A DNA stretch of 64,000 nt from Kitasatospora sp. NBC_01250 (GCF_036226465.1 NZ_CP108476.1:2356001-2420000), one strand, 5' to 3'. Counted from the stretch's first letter, positions 42,312-51,870 are shown. The notes: generated from the letters alone by a model not told the origin. Numbers and translations are program-made.

Positions 42312-43583
42312 TCAGCCGGTGAAGGCCGCCAGGCCGTTCGGGGTGCCGAGGCCGGTCGGGCCGTCGTAGCCCGCGCCCGCCTTGCAGAGGTAGGACGGCG
42401 AGCAGCTCGCGGTCGAGCCGGTGGTCACGTCGTTCAGCGCGCTCGGGTGGGCGTAGGCGTCGGCCGCCGGGACGGCCGCCTTCGGGGTGCCCGCGTCGGC
42501 GTAGACGCCGGCGATCAGCGGGGCCGCGACGCTGGTGCCACCGTAGACGTTCCAGCCCGAGCCGCCGTAGGTCTGGTAGACCGCGACACCGGTGGCCGGG
42601 TCGGCGACCGCCGAGACGTCGGCGACGGTGCGCTTGCTGCAGCCGGTGTCCTTCTGCCAGGTGGGCTTGGCGTCGTAGGCCGAGCAACCGGAGCCGGTGC
42701 CCTCGGTGCTGCTGGTGTTCCAGACGCTCTCGGTCCAGCCACGGGCGTTGGACGCCTTGGACAGCGCGGTGCCGCCGACCGAGGTCACGTACTTCGAGGC
42801 CGCCGGGTACTCGACGCCGTAGCCGGAGTCACCCGCGGAGACGGTGATCGCCACGCCCGGGTGGTTGAAGTACTGGCTGTCGTAAGTCGTGTCCGAGGAG
42901 GACTCGCTGCCGCCGTAGCTGTTGGAGACGAACTTGGCGCCCAGCTTGACGGCCTCGTTGACCGCCGTGCCGAGGTTGGCGGTGGTCGCGGTCTTCGCCT
43001 CGACCAGGATGATGTGCGCGTTGGGGGCGATCGCCGAGACCATGTCCAGGTCGAGCGAGATCTCCCCGGCCCAGCCCGAGTCGTTGGTCGGCAGGCTGGT
43101 GGTGCTGCCGGTCTGGCTGACCTTCTTGAAGCAGCCGTTGGCCGTGGTGCAGGCCGGCAGGCCGAACTGCGAGCGGTAGACGGCCAGGTCGGACTCGGCG
43201 TTCGGGTCGTTGTAGGCGTCCACGATGGCCACCGTCTGGCCCGCGCCGCCGTTGGCGGGCAGGTTGTAGGCGCTGCGCAGGTCGCTCGGGCCGTAGCCGG
43301 AGGGCGCCGCGTTCGGGGTGACGCCCAGCGGCGCGATGTGCTGGGCGACGCTGGTCACCCGGAGCGCGTTGCACGCCATGTTGTCGCCTGCCGCGAGGGT
43401 CGCGCAGGACTGCACCCAGGAGACACCGTTCTTGGTGTGGACGGTGGCCGCGGTGGCGGCGCCGGCCGGACCGGCGGTGGCGAACGCGGAGAGCGCGAGC
43501 GCGGCGGTCCCGGTGAGGGCGAGCGCGATGCGGCGGGCGCGAGCGGCGGTGGGGGTGCCGGTCGCCGTGAGGGTGCTGAGCAC
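42312..43583 (-). CDS. Secreted S53 (sedolisin-type) serine peptidase
   Basis: 423 residues from a GTG with GGAGG 6 nt upstream. Signal peptide (RRIALALTGTAALALSAFAT) ends near GPAGAAT. The catalytic domain starts with YGPSDLRSAYNLPANG. The Glu and Asp of the sedolisin triad are in SGWAGEISLDLDMVSAIAP, and the Ser is in YGGTSVAAPLIAG. No propeptide of the usual ~200 residues is present, only ~50 residues, so it belongs to the short actinobacterial S53 subgroup. Active outside the cell, probably in protein breakdown. Confidence 0.85.
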   Translation of the reverse strand: MLSTLTATGTPTAARARRIALALTGTAALALSAFATAGPAGAATAATVHTKNGVSWVQSCATLAAGDNMACNALRVTSVAQHIAPLGVTPNAAPSGYGPSDLRSAYNLPANGGAGQTVAIVDAYNDPNAESDLAVYRSQFGLPACTTANGCFKKVSQTGSTTSLPTNDSGWAGEISLDLDMVSAIAPNAHIILVEAKTATTANLGTAVNEAVKLGAKFVSNSYGGSESSSDTTYDSQYFNHPGVAITVSAGDSGYGVEYPAASKYVTSVGGTALSKASNARGWTESVWNTSSTEGTGSGCSAYDAKPTWQKDTGCSKRTVADVSAVADPATGVAVYQTYGGSGWNVYGGTSVAAPLIAGVYADAGTPKAAVPAADAYAHPSALNDVTTGSTASCSPSYLCKAGAGYDGPTGLGTPNGLAAFTG

Positions 43584-44051
43584 GAACTGCCTCCAATGGC
43601 TGGTGGATCGGGGGCATTGCAAAATGTGGGGGTGAGCGGCCCGAATCAACGTTCGGCCGGGCAACTGGCGTTGAGATTAGCCAGGCATGGTCAGGTCAAA
43701 CAAGAGTCCGCGCAGGATTCAACCTTGGATTTACCTGGGAGCAGCACGAGTGACCGATCGTTACCTGCGGGCGCCATCGACGGAAACAACTACCCGATGA
43801 GCATCGCAGGTTGGCTGACCTGAGGCGTTAACCGACCGGGCCCGCATACACTGAATTACCGTCAGGATTGTTGATGTAGCGCAATGCTGATGTCACGTCA
43901 CACGCAGATACTCTCCCGCTTGCGCAACCGGGGCTCTTTTTCGGCGCCCCGGACCATCGGACACGAACTCGGCAATTCCGCCGCACTGCGCAGCAGCGCA
44001 CAGACACCAACAGAGTCGAACAGGCCGTGGTGGTGGCTTAGAGTCGGAGGC
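43584..44051. other. 468-bp divergent intergenic region
   Basis: No gene seen; GC is lower than around it. It holds a likely promoter for the peptidase on the minus strand (TTGTTT 43703-43698, TAATCT 43679-43674, 18-bp spacer), a hairpin CCGGGGC/GCCCCGG around 43929-43953 with a T-run in its loop, and the TAGAGT box (44039-44044) of the S4 gene. Confidence 0.55.
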
Positions 44052-44441
44052 ATGGGCGTAGACGAAGGCACCGCGCGGGTCGACAGCTGGATCTGGTCGG
44101 TGCGCCTGGCCAAGACCCGTGCGGTCGCGGCTGCGGCATGCCGGGCCGGGCAGGTGCGGGTGAACGGCGAGCGGGTCAAGCCGGCGCACCCGGTGCGGGT
44201 CGGTGACGAGGTGCGGGTGCGACAGGGCGACTGGGGCCGGGTGGTCGTGGTCTCCCGGGTGATCAACAAGCGGGTGGGCGCCTCGGTCGCCGTCGACTGC
44301 TTCGTCGACAACAGCCCGCCCGCCCCCGCCTCGCAGGGCCCCGCCCCGGTGGCCGTGCGCGACCACGGCGCCGGGCGGCCGACCAAGCGCGACCGCCGGG
44401 CGCTGGAGCAGCTCTTCGGGCGGGGCGGGCAGGGCTCCTGA
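44052..44441 (+). CDS. S4-domain RNA-binding protein (Hsp15-like)
   Basis: 129 residues. The S4 domain is at the N-terminus: RVDSWIWSVRLAKTRAVAAAACRAG followed by VRVNGERVKPAHPVRVGDEVRV. The basic C-terminus (GRPTKRDRRALEQLFG) is usual for Hsp15/RNA-binding relatives that recognise stalled 50S subunits in other bacteria. TAGAGT ends 7 nt before the ATG; a GGAGG is too close to act as a normal ribosome site. Confidence 0.85.
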   Translation: MGVDEGTARVDSWIWSVRLAKTRAVAAAACRAGQVRVNGERVKPAHPVRVGDEVRVRQGDWGRVVVVSRVINKRVGASVAVDCFVDNSPPAPASQGPAPVAVRDHGAGRPTKRDRRALEQLFGRGGQGS

Positions 44442-44446
44442 GGGAA

Positions 44447-44466
44447 CCCCCCGGCACGACGGGGGG
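44447..44466 (+). terminator. Hairpin after the S4-domain gene
   Basis: CCCCCC (44447-44452) and GGGGGG (44461-44466) around an 8-base loop, 6 bp after the stop codon. Confidence 0.6.
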
Positions 44467-44566
44467 ATAACCCCACCCCCAGGACGCGGGTGATCACCAT
44501 GGTTCGTGCGGCCGCGAGTTCCTAGCGTTGGCAGGGTCAGAAAGACCCGCGCTGGAAGGAACTCCC

Positions 44567-45418
44567 ATGGCACCGCGCGAAGGCCGCCGCCCTCGTCACG
44601 ACTCCGCCGCCGCCTCACCGCAGCGCCCCGCCGATTCGCCGTTCGCGGTGGAGATGCGCGGGGTGCGGCGGGTCTACGGCCGCGGGGACCAGGCGGTGCA
44701 GGCACTGCGCGGCGTCGACCTGGCGCTGCCGCACGGCACCTTCACCGCCGTCATGGGCCCCTCCGGCTCGGGCAAGAGCACCTTCCTGCAGTGCGCGGCC
44801 GGCCTGGACCGGGCGGACGAGGGGCAGGTGCTGCTGGGCGGCACCGAGCTGACCGGGCTGAGCGAGAACCGGCTGACCACGCTGCGCCGCAGCCGGATCG
44901 GCTTCGTCTTCCAGTCCTTCAACCTGCTCCCCTCGCTCACCGTGCAGCAGAACGTGCTGCTGCCGCAGCGGCTCGCCGGGAAGCGGCAGGACAGGCGGCG
45001 GGCGCAGGAGCTGCTGGCCCGGGTGGGCCTGGGCGAGCACGGCAGGCGGCGCCCCGGGGAGCTGTCCGGCGGGCAGCAGCAGCGGGTGGCGATCGCCCGG
45101 GCGCTGATCACCGACCCCGAGGTGGTCTTCGCCGACGAGCCGACCGGCGCACTGGACAGCCGCACCGCGCTGGAGGTGCTCGGCCTGCTGCGCCAGGCGG
45201 TGGACCAGTTCGGCGCGACCGTGGTCATGGTCACCCATGACGCGGTGGCCGCCTCCCAGGCCGACCAGGTGCTCTTCCTGGCGAACGGGCAGCTGGTGGA
45301 CTGCCTCGCCCAGCCCGACCCAGGCACGGTCGCCGCCCGGATGCTCAGCCTGACCGCCGCCGTCACCGGCACGGGCACGGGCACCGCCGCCGGTTACAGC
45401 GCGGCGGTGGCGGCATGA
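44567..45418 (+). CDS. ABC transporter ATPase, MacB/LolD type
   Basis: 283 residues. Walker A GPSGSGKST, Q-loop FVFQSFNLLPSLTV, signature LSGGQQQRVAIARAL, Walker B VVFADEPTGALDS, and H-loop VMVTHD. The FQSFNLLP and GALDS features place it in the MacB/LolD exporter group that works with FtsX-type permeases. The C-terminus carries a Thr-Gly repeat (VTGTGTGTAAGY). GGAAGGA lies 6 nt before the ATG. Four-base overlap (ATGA) with the permease. Confidence 0.9.
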   Translation: MAPREGRRPRHDSAAASPQRPADSPFAVEMRGVRRVYGRGDQAVQALRGVDLALPHGTFTAVMGPSGSGKSTFLQCAAGLDRADEGQVLLGGTELTGLSENRLTTLRRSRIGFVFQSFNLLPSLTVQQNVLLPQRLAGKRQDRRRAQELLARVGLGEHGRRRPGELSGGQQQRVAIARALITDPEVVFADEPTGALDSRTALEVLGLLRQAVDQFGATVVMVTHDAVAASQADQVLFLANGQLVDCLAQPDPGTVAARMLSLTAAVTGTGTGTAAGYSAAVAA

Positions 45419-47970
45419 TGAACGGCCTGGCCCGCGCGGCCGTGCGCTTTCGACCCGCCTCCTTCGTCGGCAGCTTCGTCGCCCTGCTGCTCGCCAGCAC
45501 GGTGATCACCGCCTGCGGCCTGCTGCTGCAGACCGGGGTGACCGCCCACCTCGCCCCGGTCCGCTACGCGAACGCGCCGGTGGTGGTGGCCGCCGACCCG
45601 TCCGCGAAGATCTCCGTGCGGCACGGCGAGAGCCGTGAGACCGAGAGCACCCCGCTGCCCGAACGGGCCCGGGTGGAAGCGGCGTTGGCCGACAGGCTGG
45701 CTGCACTGCCCAGCGTCGCGGCGGCCCTGCCCGACCTGGCCTTCCCGGTCCAGGCCGCCGTGCCCGGCGCGCCGGTGCTCACCGCGCACGGCTTCGCGAG
45801 CATCGGGCTGACCGCCTCGGGCCCGCAGCCCGGGGCGGGCGGCGGCCTGCTCGCCGAGGGCCGGGCCCCCGGGGTCGGCGAGGTGGTGCTGGACACCGCG
45901 ACGGCGCGCGCCGCGCACCTGGCCGTCGGTGACCGCGTCACCCTCACCGCGCCGACCGGCAGCGGCAGTTACCGCGTCGCCGGGCTGGCCGACCCCCGGG
46001 TGGGGACGGCCGGCGCCTGGTTCACCGACGCCGTCGCCGGGCAGCTCTCCGGCCACCCGGGGCGCATCGACGCGATCGCCGTCCAGGTGCGTCCCGGAGC
46101 CTCGGTCAAGGAGGTGGCCGCCCAGGTGCGGCAGGCGGTCGGCGGCCAGGCCCAGGTGTTCACCGGCGACGGCCGGGCGACCGTGGAGCAGCCGCTGCTG
46201 CTCCAGGCCAAGGTGATGCTGACCGCGCTCGGCGGCAGCTTCGGCGGCATCGCGACGATGACGGCGGTCTTCGTGGTGATGGGCACCATCGCGCTGGCCA
46301 CCAACCAGCGGGCCCGCGAGTTCGCGCTGCTGCGGGCGATCGGCGCGACCCCGCGGCAGATCCGGCGCACCATCGCCACCGAGGCGATGCTGATCGCGCC
46401 GCTGGCCGGCCTGCTCGGCATCCTGCCCGGTCTGGGCCTGGCGCACTGGTGGTTCGGACAGATGGTCTCGCGCGGCGCCGTTCCGGCGGGCCTGTCGCTC
46501 TCGGTGGGCTCGATCCCGATGCTCGCGGCCACGGGCTCCGGTCTGCTGGCCGCCCTGCTGGCCGGCTACCTCGGCGCGCGCCGCCCGGCGAAGCTGCGGC
46601 CGAGCCAGGCGCTGGGCGAGAGCGCCGTCGAGCGCGCCCGGCCGGGCTGGATCCGCACCACGGTCGGCCTGCTGGCGCTGGTCGGCGGCTGCGTACTGGC
46701 CGGGGTGACGACCGGGCAGAGCGGGGCGGACGCCGCCAACACCGCGCTCGGCGTGGTGATGTGCTTCCTGCTGGCGATGGCGCTGCTCGGCCCGCTGGTC
46801 GCCTGGCTCGCCACCACCGTGCTCGGCCTGCCGCTGCGCACCCGCCCGGCGGGTGCCGCCGGTTCGCTGGCCGCCGACAACTCCCGGGCCAACGCCCGCC
46901 GCCTGGCCTCGGCGATCACCCCGATCGTGATGGTCACCGCGTTCTGCGGCACCCTGCTGGTGATGGGCAGCAGCATCGCGCACGTCTCGGCCGAGCAGGT
47001 GCGCGGCGGGATGGTGGCCGACCAGATCGTCGCTTCGGCCGGGCCCGGGCTGCCGGTCGACGCCGCCGCGCGGGCCGCGAAGGTGCCCGGGGTGGCGGAC
47101 GCCGTCGGGGTGCTGCACACGGGGGCGGTGCTGCGCTCGGGCGACACGCTGAACACCGCGACGGTGCTGGGTGTTTCCGGCGATCCGTCCAAGGTGCTGG
47201 ACCTCGGGGTCCGGGACGGCTCGCTGAGCGGGCTGGCCGGCGGCACCGACACGGTCGCCGTCGACGCCTCCGTGGCCGACACGATGAAGGTCAAGGTCGG
47301 CGACCGCCTGCCGCTGCAGCTCGGCGACGGCACGCCGGTCCGGCCGACGGTGGTGGCCGTCTACCAGCGCGGCCTGGGACTGGGCGCATTGGTGCTGCCG
47401 CGGGCCGCGCTGGCCGGCCACGTCGGCACCGGCTACGACAGCCAGGTGCTGGTGCACGACGCCCCCGGGGCCGACCGGGCGGCGGTGGCCGCCGCGCTGG
47501 CCCGGCTCGGCGACGGCGCGCCCCTCACCGTGACGGACGCGGCCGGGTACGCCGCCGCCTCCGACCGCGACCAGGAGCTCAACACCTGGGCGAACACCGT
47601 GATGGCCGGCGTGCTGGGCGGCTTCGCGGCGGTCGCGGCGGCGAACACCCTGGTGATGACGGTGCTGGACCGCCGCCGCGAGGTCGGCCTGCTCCGGCTC
47701 TCGGGCACCACCCGGCGCCAGGTGCGGGGCATGTTCCGCTGGGAGGCGCTGCTGGTGGCGACCACCGGCCTGCTGCTCGGCGGCGCGATCGCCTGGGTCA
47801 CCCTGGTCCCGGTCGCCCGGGGCCTGACCGACTCCGCTCCGTACGTCTCGCCGGCGCTGGTGCTGCCGGTGGCGGCCGGTGTGGTGCTGCTGGCTCTGGC
47901 CGCGACCGCCCTGCCGGGGCGGGCCCTGCTGCGCGAAAAGCCGTTGACGGCGAGCGCGGGGCGGCGGTAG
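45415..47970 (+). CDS. ABC transporter permease, FtsX/MacB type
   Basis: 851 residues with two FtsX domains. TM1 near residues 15-35, a large extracytoplasmic domain, then TM2-4 (residues ~265-400) with the coupling segment LLRAIGATPRQIRRTI. A second copy follows in the last third, with LLRLSGTTRRQVRGMFRWE. This is the duplicated layout of streptomycete permeases that export peptides or lipids, or resist cell-wall antibiotics. Coupled to its ATPase; no two-component genes adjoin. Substrate unknown. Confidence 0.88.
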   Translation: MMNGLARAAVRFRPASFVGSFVALLLASTVITACGLLLQTGVTAHLAPVRYANAPVVVAADPSAKISVRHGESRETESTPLPERARVEAALADRLAALPSVAAALPDLAFPVQAAVPGAPVLTAHGFASIGLTASGPQPGAGGGLLAEGRAPGVGEVVLDTATARAAHLAVGDRVTLTAPTGSGSYRVAGLADPRVGTAGAWFTDAVAGQLSGHPGRIDAIAVQVRPGASVKEVAAQVRQAVGGQAQVFTGDGRATVEQPLLLQAKVMLTALGGSFGGIATMTAVFVVMGTIALATNQRAREFALLRAIGATPRQIRRTIATEAMLIAPLAGLLGILPGLGLAHWWFGQMVSRGAVPAGLSLSVGSIPMLAATGSGLLAALLAGYLGARRPAKLRPSQALGESAVERARPGWIRTTVGLLALVGGCVLAGVTTGQSGADAANTALGVVMCFLLAMALLGPLVAWLATTVLGLPLRTRPAGAAGSLAADNSRANARRLASAITPIVMVTAFCGTLLVMGSSIAHVSAEQVRGGMVADQIVASAGPGLPVDAAARAAKVPGVADAVGVLHTGAVLRSGDTLNTATVLGVSGDPSKVLDLGVRDGSLSGLAGGTDTVAVDASVADTMKVKVGDRLPLQLGDGTPVRPTVVAVYQRGLGLGALVLPRAALAGHVGTGYDSQVLVHDAPGADRAAVAAALARLGDGAPLTVTDAAGYAAASDRDQELNTWANTVMAGVLGGFAAVAAANTLVMTVLDRRREVGLLRLSGTTRRQVRGMFRWEALLVATTGLLLGGAIAWVTLVPVARGLTDSAPYVSPALVLPVAAGVVLLALAATALPGRALLREKPLTASAGRR

Positions 47971-47977
47971 CTGTATC

Positions 47978-48009
47978 CGGCGGTACCTGATCACGGCGGT
48001 ACCTGATCA
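47978..48009. repeat. Tandem 16-bp repeat, two units
   Basis: CGGCGGTACCTGATCA occurs twice without a gap (47978-47993, 47994-48009) just before the methyltransferase ribosome site GAGGGGG. Confidence 0.9.
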
Positions 48010-48021
48010 CGAGGGGGAACG

Positions 48022-48852
48022 ATGAGCACCGAGGAACACGTCCAGGACCCGCGGGCGCTGGTGTTCGGTCAGGCGGCCGAGGAGTACGACGCCGGGCGGT
48101 CCGGGTACGCGGCCGAGCTGGTCGACGAGGTGCTCGGCTATGCCGCGCTGGACGGTCTGACGGCGCTCGAAGCCGGCGCGGGGACGGGAAAGGCCTCGGT
48201 GCTGTTCGCCGAGCGGGACGTCCCGCTGGTCTGCGTCGAGCCCGACCCGCAGATGGCCGAGGTGCTGCGCCGCAACACCGCGGGCCACCCCCGGGTGTCG
48301 GTGGAGGTGAGCGGCTTCGAGCAGTGGCAGCCCGGCGACCGGCGCTTCGGGCTCTTCCTCGCCGCCACCTGCTGGCACTGGTTCGACCCCGCCCGCCGCT
48401 GGGACCTCGTGCACGCGGCCCTCGCCCCCGGCGGCGCGGTGGCCCTGCTCTGGAACCCGCACGGTGTGCTCGACCCCGACCTGCACGCCGAGCTCGGCGA
48501 GATCGACCGCCGGTACGAGGTGGCCAGCTCGCCGCACGCCGCCCTCGCGGCCGACTACGGTGACCAGGCCGGCTACTGGGCCGACGGGGACGAGGACCCG
48601 AGCGGCTGGCCGGAGGCGGAGTGCCGGCAGGACGGGCGCTTCACCGACCTGCGCTCGCTGCGCCACGGGGTCCAGGTGCAGTACGACACCGAGCGCTACC
48701 TGAGCATGCTCGCCTCCATCTCCTCCTACCGCGTCCTGCCCGCCGAGCAGCGCGAGCGGGCGCTGGCCGAGACCGGCCGCCTGCTCGACGCGCGCGGCGG
48801 CGGGATCGGCATGCTCCACCTCACCGACCTCTTCCTCGCCCGCAGGCGCTGA
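48022..48852 (+). CDS. Class I SAM-dependent methyltransferase
   Basis: 276 residues. Motif I is TALEAGAGTGKASVLF, the acidic residue of motif II is VCVEPDPQM, and motif IV is LFLAATCWHWFDPA, a UbiE/Methyltransf_11-type pattern in which WHWF is common among actinobacterial members. Substrate unknown. GAGGGGGAA precedes the ATG. Confidence 0.87.
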   Translation: MSTEEHVQDPRALVFGQAAEEYDAGRSGYAAELVDEVLGYAALDGLTALEAGAGTGKASVLFAERDVPLVCVEPDPQMAEVLRRNTAGHPRVSVEVSGFEQWQPGDRRFGLFLAATCWHWFDPARRWDLVHAALAPGGAVALLWNPHGVLDPDLHAELGEIDRRYEVASSPHAALAADYGDQAGYWADGDEDPSGWPEAECRQDGRFTDLRSLRHGVQVQYDTERYLSMLASISSYRVLPAEQRERALAETGRLLDARGGGIGMLHLTDLFLARRR

Positions 48853-48854
48853 GC

Positions 48855-48918
48855 CGGGGCGCGTCCGGTTCGGGGCGCGTCCGGTTCGGGGCCCCTCGTA
48901 TTCGGGGCCCCTCGTATT
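48855..48918. repeat. Four tandem 16-bp units in two types
   Basis: CGGGGCGCGTCCGGTT twice (48855-48886), then CGGGGCCCCTCGTATT twice (48887-48918). All four share the first six bases and length, so the array seems to have grown by 16-bp slippage and then diverged. Confidence 0.9.
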
Positions 48919-48959
48919 CGGGTGGAACGGGCGGAGCTTCGCGGGCTAGGGTCGCGCGC

Positions 48960-49313
48960 ATGACCGAGCGCACCTTCCGAGTGACCGTCCGCGGCAGCTT
49001 CGCCACCCTCAGCGCCGAGCAGCGCGCCGAGCTGGCGGCGCAGGCGGACCGGCACAGCATGCTCTTCGCCACCTTCACCACCGAGGGCAACCTCAGCTAC
49101 GAGCTCGCGCCCCGGGACGTGTTCTCCTTCCGCTACCTGGAGACCGGCGAGGCGGACGAGGACATCGTCGCGGCCGGCGCGCGGGCCGAGGCCGCGGCGG
49201 CGACCTGGCTGGAGGAGCGCGGCTACGGCTACAAGAACCTGCGCTCGCAGGCCGAGGACATGTCGAAGGCGGCGCTGAGCAAGCGCCAGCGCAAGGCCCA
49301 GGCCCGGGGGTAG
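48960..49313 (+). CDS. DUF6204 family protein
   Basis: 117 residues. The beginning TFRVTVRGSFATLSAEQRAEL and NLSYELAPRDVFSFRY match the small actinobacterial DUF6204 family; function unknown. TAGGGT at 48947-48952 ends 7 nt before the ATG, so a leaderless transcript is likely. Confidence 0.75.
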   Translation: MTERTFRVTVRGSFATLSAEQRAELAAQADRHSMLFATFTTEGNLSYELAPRDVFSFRYLETGEADEDIVAAGARAEAAAATWLEERGYGYKNLRSQAEDMSKAALSKRQRKAQARG

Positions 49314-49451
49314 GGGCAGGGGCAGGGGCAACGGGCCCGCGCCGCCTCGCACGGCGAGCGGCCCGCCTGCCTGCCCGACCGCACCGGTGCCCCACCCAAC
49401 CAGCAAGCCCGCGCCAGGTCCCGCGGCCCCAGCCCCGGCCTTCCGGCCGGG

Positions 49452-49531
49452 AGGCCCGGAGGCCCGGAGGCCCGGAGGCCCGGAGGCCCGGAGGCGCGTG
49501 GGCCCGGAGGCGCGTGGGCCCGGTGGCGCGT
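49452..49531. repeat. Tandem 8/16-bp repeat between DUF6204 and glpD
   Basis: AGGCCCGG is repeated five times (49452-49491) and is followed by variants AGGCGCGTGGGCCCGG built on two such units, up to about 49531. It lies directly 3' of glpD. Confidence 0.9.
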
Positions 49532-49546
49532 AGGTGCTGGGGAGTG

Positions 49547-51112
49547 TCAGGCGGAGGCCAGCGCCTGCCGGGCTGCCGTCAGGGCGGCGGCGCGGTCGGC
49601 GGCGGCCAGGCCGATGCGGGTGCGGCGGTCGAGCAGGTCGGCCTCGTCGAGGGCGCCCTCGTGGCGGACGGCGAAGCGCAGTTCGGCGGCGGTGGTCTCG
49701 GTGCCGGGTGCGATCGGGGTGAGCTGCGCGGGGTCGTCCCCGGCCTCGGCCAGCACCGCGGCGGCCTCGGTGCCGTAGCGGCGGACCAGCCGCAGCGGGG
49801 CGTCCAGCCGGTCGAGGCGGGCCCGCGGCGCGGCGCCGACCAGCGGCAGCGAGCGGGTGCGGCAGGGGCGGGCGGGCAGACCGGTGCGGGCCAGGGCCGC
49901 GTCCAGCGCGTCCTCGGCCATCCGCCGGTAGGTGGTGAGCTTGCCGCCGACCACCGTGACCAGCCCGTCCGCGTCGGTCAGTACCGCGTGCTTGCGCGAG
50001 ACGTCGGCGGTCCGCCCGGTGCCGTCGTCCAGCAGCGGGCGCAGTCCGGCGAAGGTGCCGAGCAGGTCGGCGCGGGTGAGCGGGGTGCGCAGCGCCGTGT
50101 TGATGGTGCGCAGCAGGAAGTCGATCTCGCCCTCGGCGGCCTGCGGCACGTCGGGGATCGGCCCGGGGGCGTCCTCGTCGGTGAGGCCGACGTAGACCCG
50201 CCCGTCGGGGGCCGGCAGCGCGAAGACGAAGCGGTTGCTCTCGCCGGGCACCGGCACGGTGAGCCCGGCGTTCAGGCCGCCGGTCGGGCCGGTGAAGGCG
50301 GCGGCCGGCAGCACCAGGTGGGTGCCCCGGCTGGGCCGCAGGGTGATCCCGGGGGCCAGTTCGCCGGCCCAGACGCCGGTGGCGTTGATCACCGCGCGGG
50401 CACGCAACTCGAAGCTCTCGCCGGTCAGTTCGTCCCGCAGCCGGGCGCCGGACCCGCTCGCGCCACTGGCCGAGCAGCGGGTCAGGATCCGGGCGCCGTG
50501 CGCCGCCGCGGTCCGCGCGAGGGCGATCACCAAGCGGGCGTCGTCCACGAGTTGGCCGTCCCAGAAGACCAACCCGCCGCGCAGCCCGGCGGCTTGCACG
50601 GTGGGCGCGTAGCGCAGCACCTCGGCGGCGGTCAGCCGCCGGGAGCGGGGCAGGGTGGTGGCGGGGGTGCCGGCGGTGACCCGCAGCAGGTCCCCGGCCA
50701 GGAAGCCGGTGCGCACCAGCGCGGCGCCCGCCCGGGTGGTGCCGGGCAGCAGCGGGACGATCTGCGGCAGCGCGTGCACCAGGTGCGGGGCGGTGCGCTC
50801 CAGCAGGATGCCGCGCTCGACGGCGCTCTCGCGGGCGATGCCGACGCTGCCGGAGGCGAGGTAGCGCAGACCGCCGTGGACCAGCTTGGAGCTCCACCGG
50901 CTGGTGCCGAAGCCGAGGTCGTGCTTCTCGGCGAGGGCGACGGACAGGCCGCGGCCGGCCGCGTCCAGCGCGATGCCGGCGCCGGTGACCCCGCCGCCGA
51001 TCACCAGCAGGTCGACCACGGCGCCGGGTTCGGCCAGTTGCGCCAGCTCGCGGACCCGGCGGGCGGCGTTCAGCGAGGCGGTGGGCCGGTCGGCGGCGGG
51101 GGTGCTGGTCAT
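49547..51112 (-). CDS. glpD: Glycerol-3-phosphate dehydrogenase/oxidase
   Basis: 521 residues. The FAD-binding N-terminus is VDLLVIGGGVTGAGIALDAA, with the DAO-fold signature TSRWSSKLVHGGLRYL. GTHLVLPA, YVGLTDED and the C-terminal domain VVGGKLTTYRRMAEDA confirm GlpD. It oxidises sn-glycerol 3-phosphate to dihydroxyacetone phosphate at the membrane, passing electrons to quinone. The ATG overlaps the stop of the upstream TetR gene (ATGA), so the two are one operon. Confidence 0.92.
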   Translation of the reverse strand: MTSTPAADRPTASLNAARRVRELAQLAEPGAVVDLLVIGGGVTGAGIALDAAGRGLSVALAEKHDLGFGTSRWSSKLVHGGLRYLASGSVGIARESAVERGILLERTAPHLVHALPQIVPLLPGTTRAGAALVRTGFLAGDLLRVTAGTPATTLPRSRRLTAAEVLRYAPTVQAAGLRGGLVFWDGQLVDDARLVIALARTAAAHGARILTRCSASGASGSGARLRDELTGESFELRARAVINATGVWAGELAPGITLRPSRGTHLVLPAAAFTGPTGGLNAGLTVPVPGESNRFVFALPAPDGRVYVGLTDEDAPGPIPDVPQAAEGEIDFLLRTINTALRTPLTRADLLGTFAGLRPLLDDGTGRTADVSRKHAVLTDADGLVTVVGGKLTTYRRMAEDALDAALARTGLPARPCRTRSLPLVGAAPRARLDRLDAPLRLVRRYGTEAAAVLAEAGDDPAQLTPIAPGTETTAAELRFAVRHEGALDEADLLDRRTRIGLAAADRAAALTAARQALASA

Positions 51113-51870
51113 TGCTCGGTACCGCCTTCGGTCAAGGGTGCGGACGGGGCCTGGGGCGCGGACGGGGCACAGGATGCGGACGGCGCCTCGGGCGCGAGGT
51201 ACCGGTCGAGCAGCAGGCGCAGCTCGTCGTCCAGCCGGCCGACGGCCTCGCCGGTGCCCTCGGGGGCGTCCACGAAGACCGGGCCGGTGAGGGTGAACGA
51301 CCAGGCGGTGAGCAGCACGGCCCGGGCCAGCAGGGCGGGGTCGCCCGGCCGGATCGAGCCGTCCGCGATGCCCGCCTGCAGGCCGGCTTCGAGCATCGCG
51401 AGCTGGTGGTTGGTGTTGGCGCCGCGCCGCTTGAGCAGGTACGGGGTGAGGAAGTCCGGGTCCAGCTCGATGATCTTGCGCAGCAGCGGGTGGACCCGGA
51501 TGGCGGCCACCAGGCGCGCCACCCCGTCGACCACGTGGGCCCGGCCGTGCGCGGCCTGCGGGGCAGGCGCGGCCCCGGCGGCGTCCGCCGAGGGGAAGGC
51601 GCTCTCCGCGAGCTCCGTCCAGACCCGGGTGGTCAGGGTGCCGAGCACCTCGCGCACCCCGCCCCAGCGGCGGTAGAGCGTGGCGCGCGAGACCCCGGCC
51701 CGGCGGGCGATGTCGGCCATGGTGATCCGCTGCATGCCGATGGTGAGCAGCAGTTGGTAGGCCGCGTCCAGGATCCGCTCCTCGGGGATCGCGTTCGCGG
51801 CCCGTAGTGCGACTCGGCCGGCCTCCGGCTCGCTGCTGTCTGCCCTGCTGTTGATTCGCTGCGACACCAC
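51109..51870 (-). CDS. TetR-family regulator
   Basis: About 253 residues. The N-terminal HTH is ILDAAYQLLLTIGMQRITMADIARRAGVSRATLYRRWG. The C-terminus has the TetR ligand-domain pattern and a Ser/Pro/Ala-rich tail. On the minus strand TACACT is 7 nt before the GTG at 51870, so a leaderless start there is more likely than the GTG at 51894. It is transcribed with glpD and divergent from the FAD oxidase; it probably controls both sides. Confidence 0.82.
   Translation of the reverse strand: MVSQRINSRADSSEPEAGRVALRAANAIPEERILDAAYQLLLTIGMQRITMADIARRAGVSRATLYRRWGGVREVLGTLTTRVWTELAESAFPSADAAGAAPAPQAAHGRAHVVDGVARLVAAIRVHPLLRKIIELDPDFLTPYLLKRRGANTNHQLAMLEAGLQAGIADGSIRPGDPALLARAVLLTAWSFTLTGPVFVDAPEGTGEAVGRLDDELRLLLDRYLAPEAPSASCAPSAPQAPSAPLTEGGTEQ

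Noticed and set aside
48855..48918. Possible CRISPR or attachment site
   Set aside because: Units are directly adjacent with no spacers, no dyad, and no integrase nearby.
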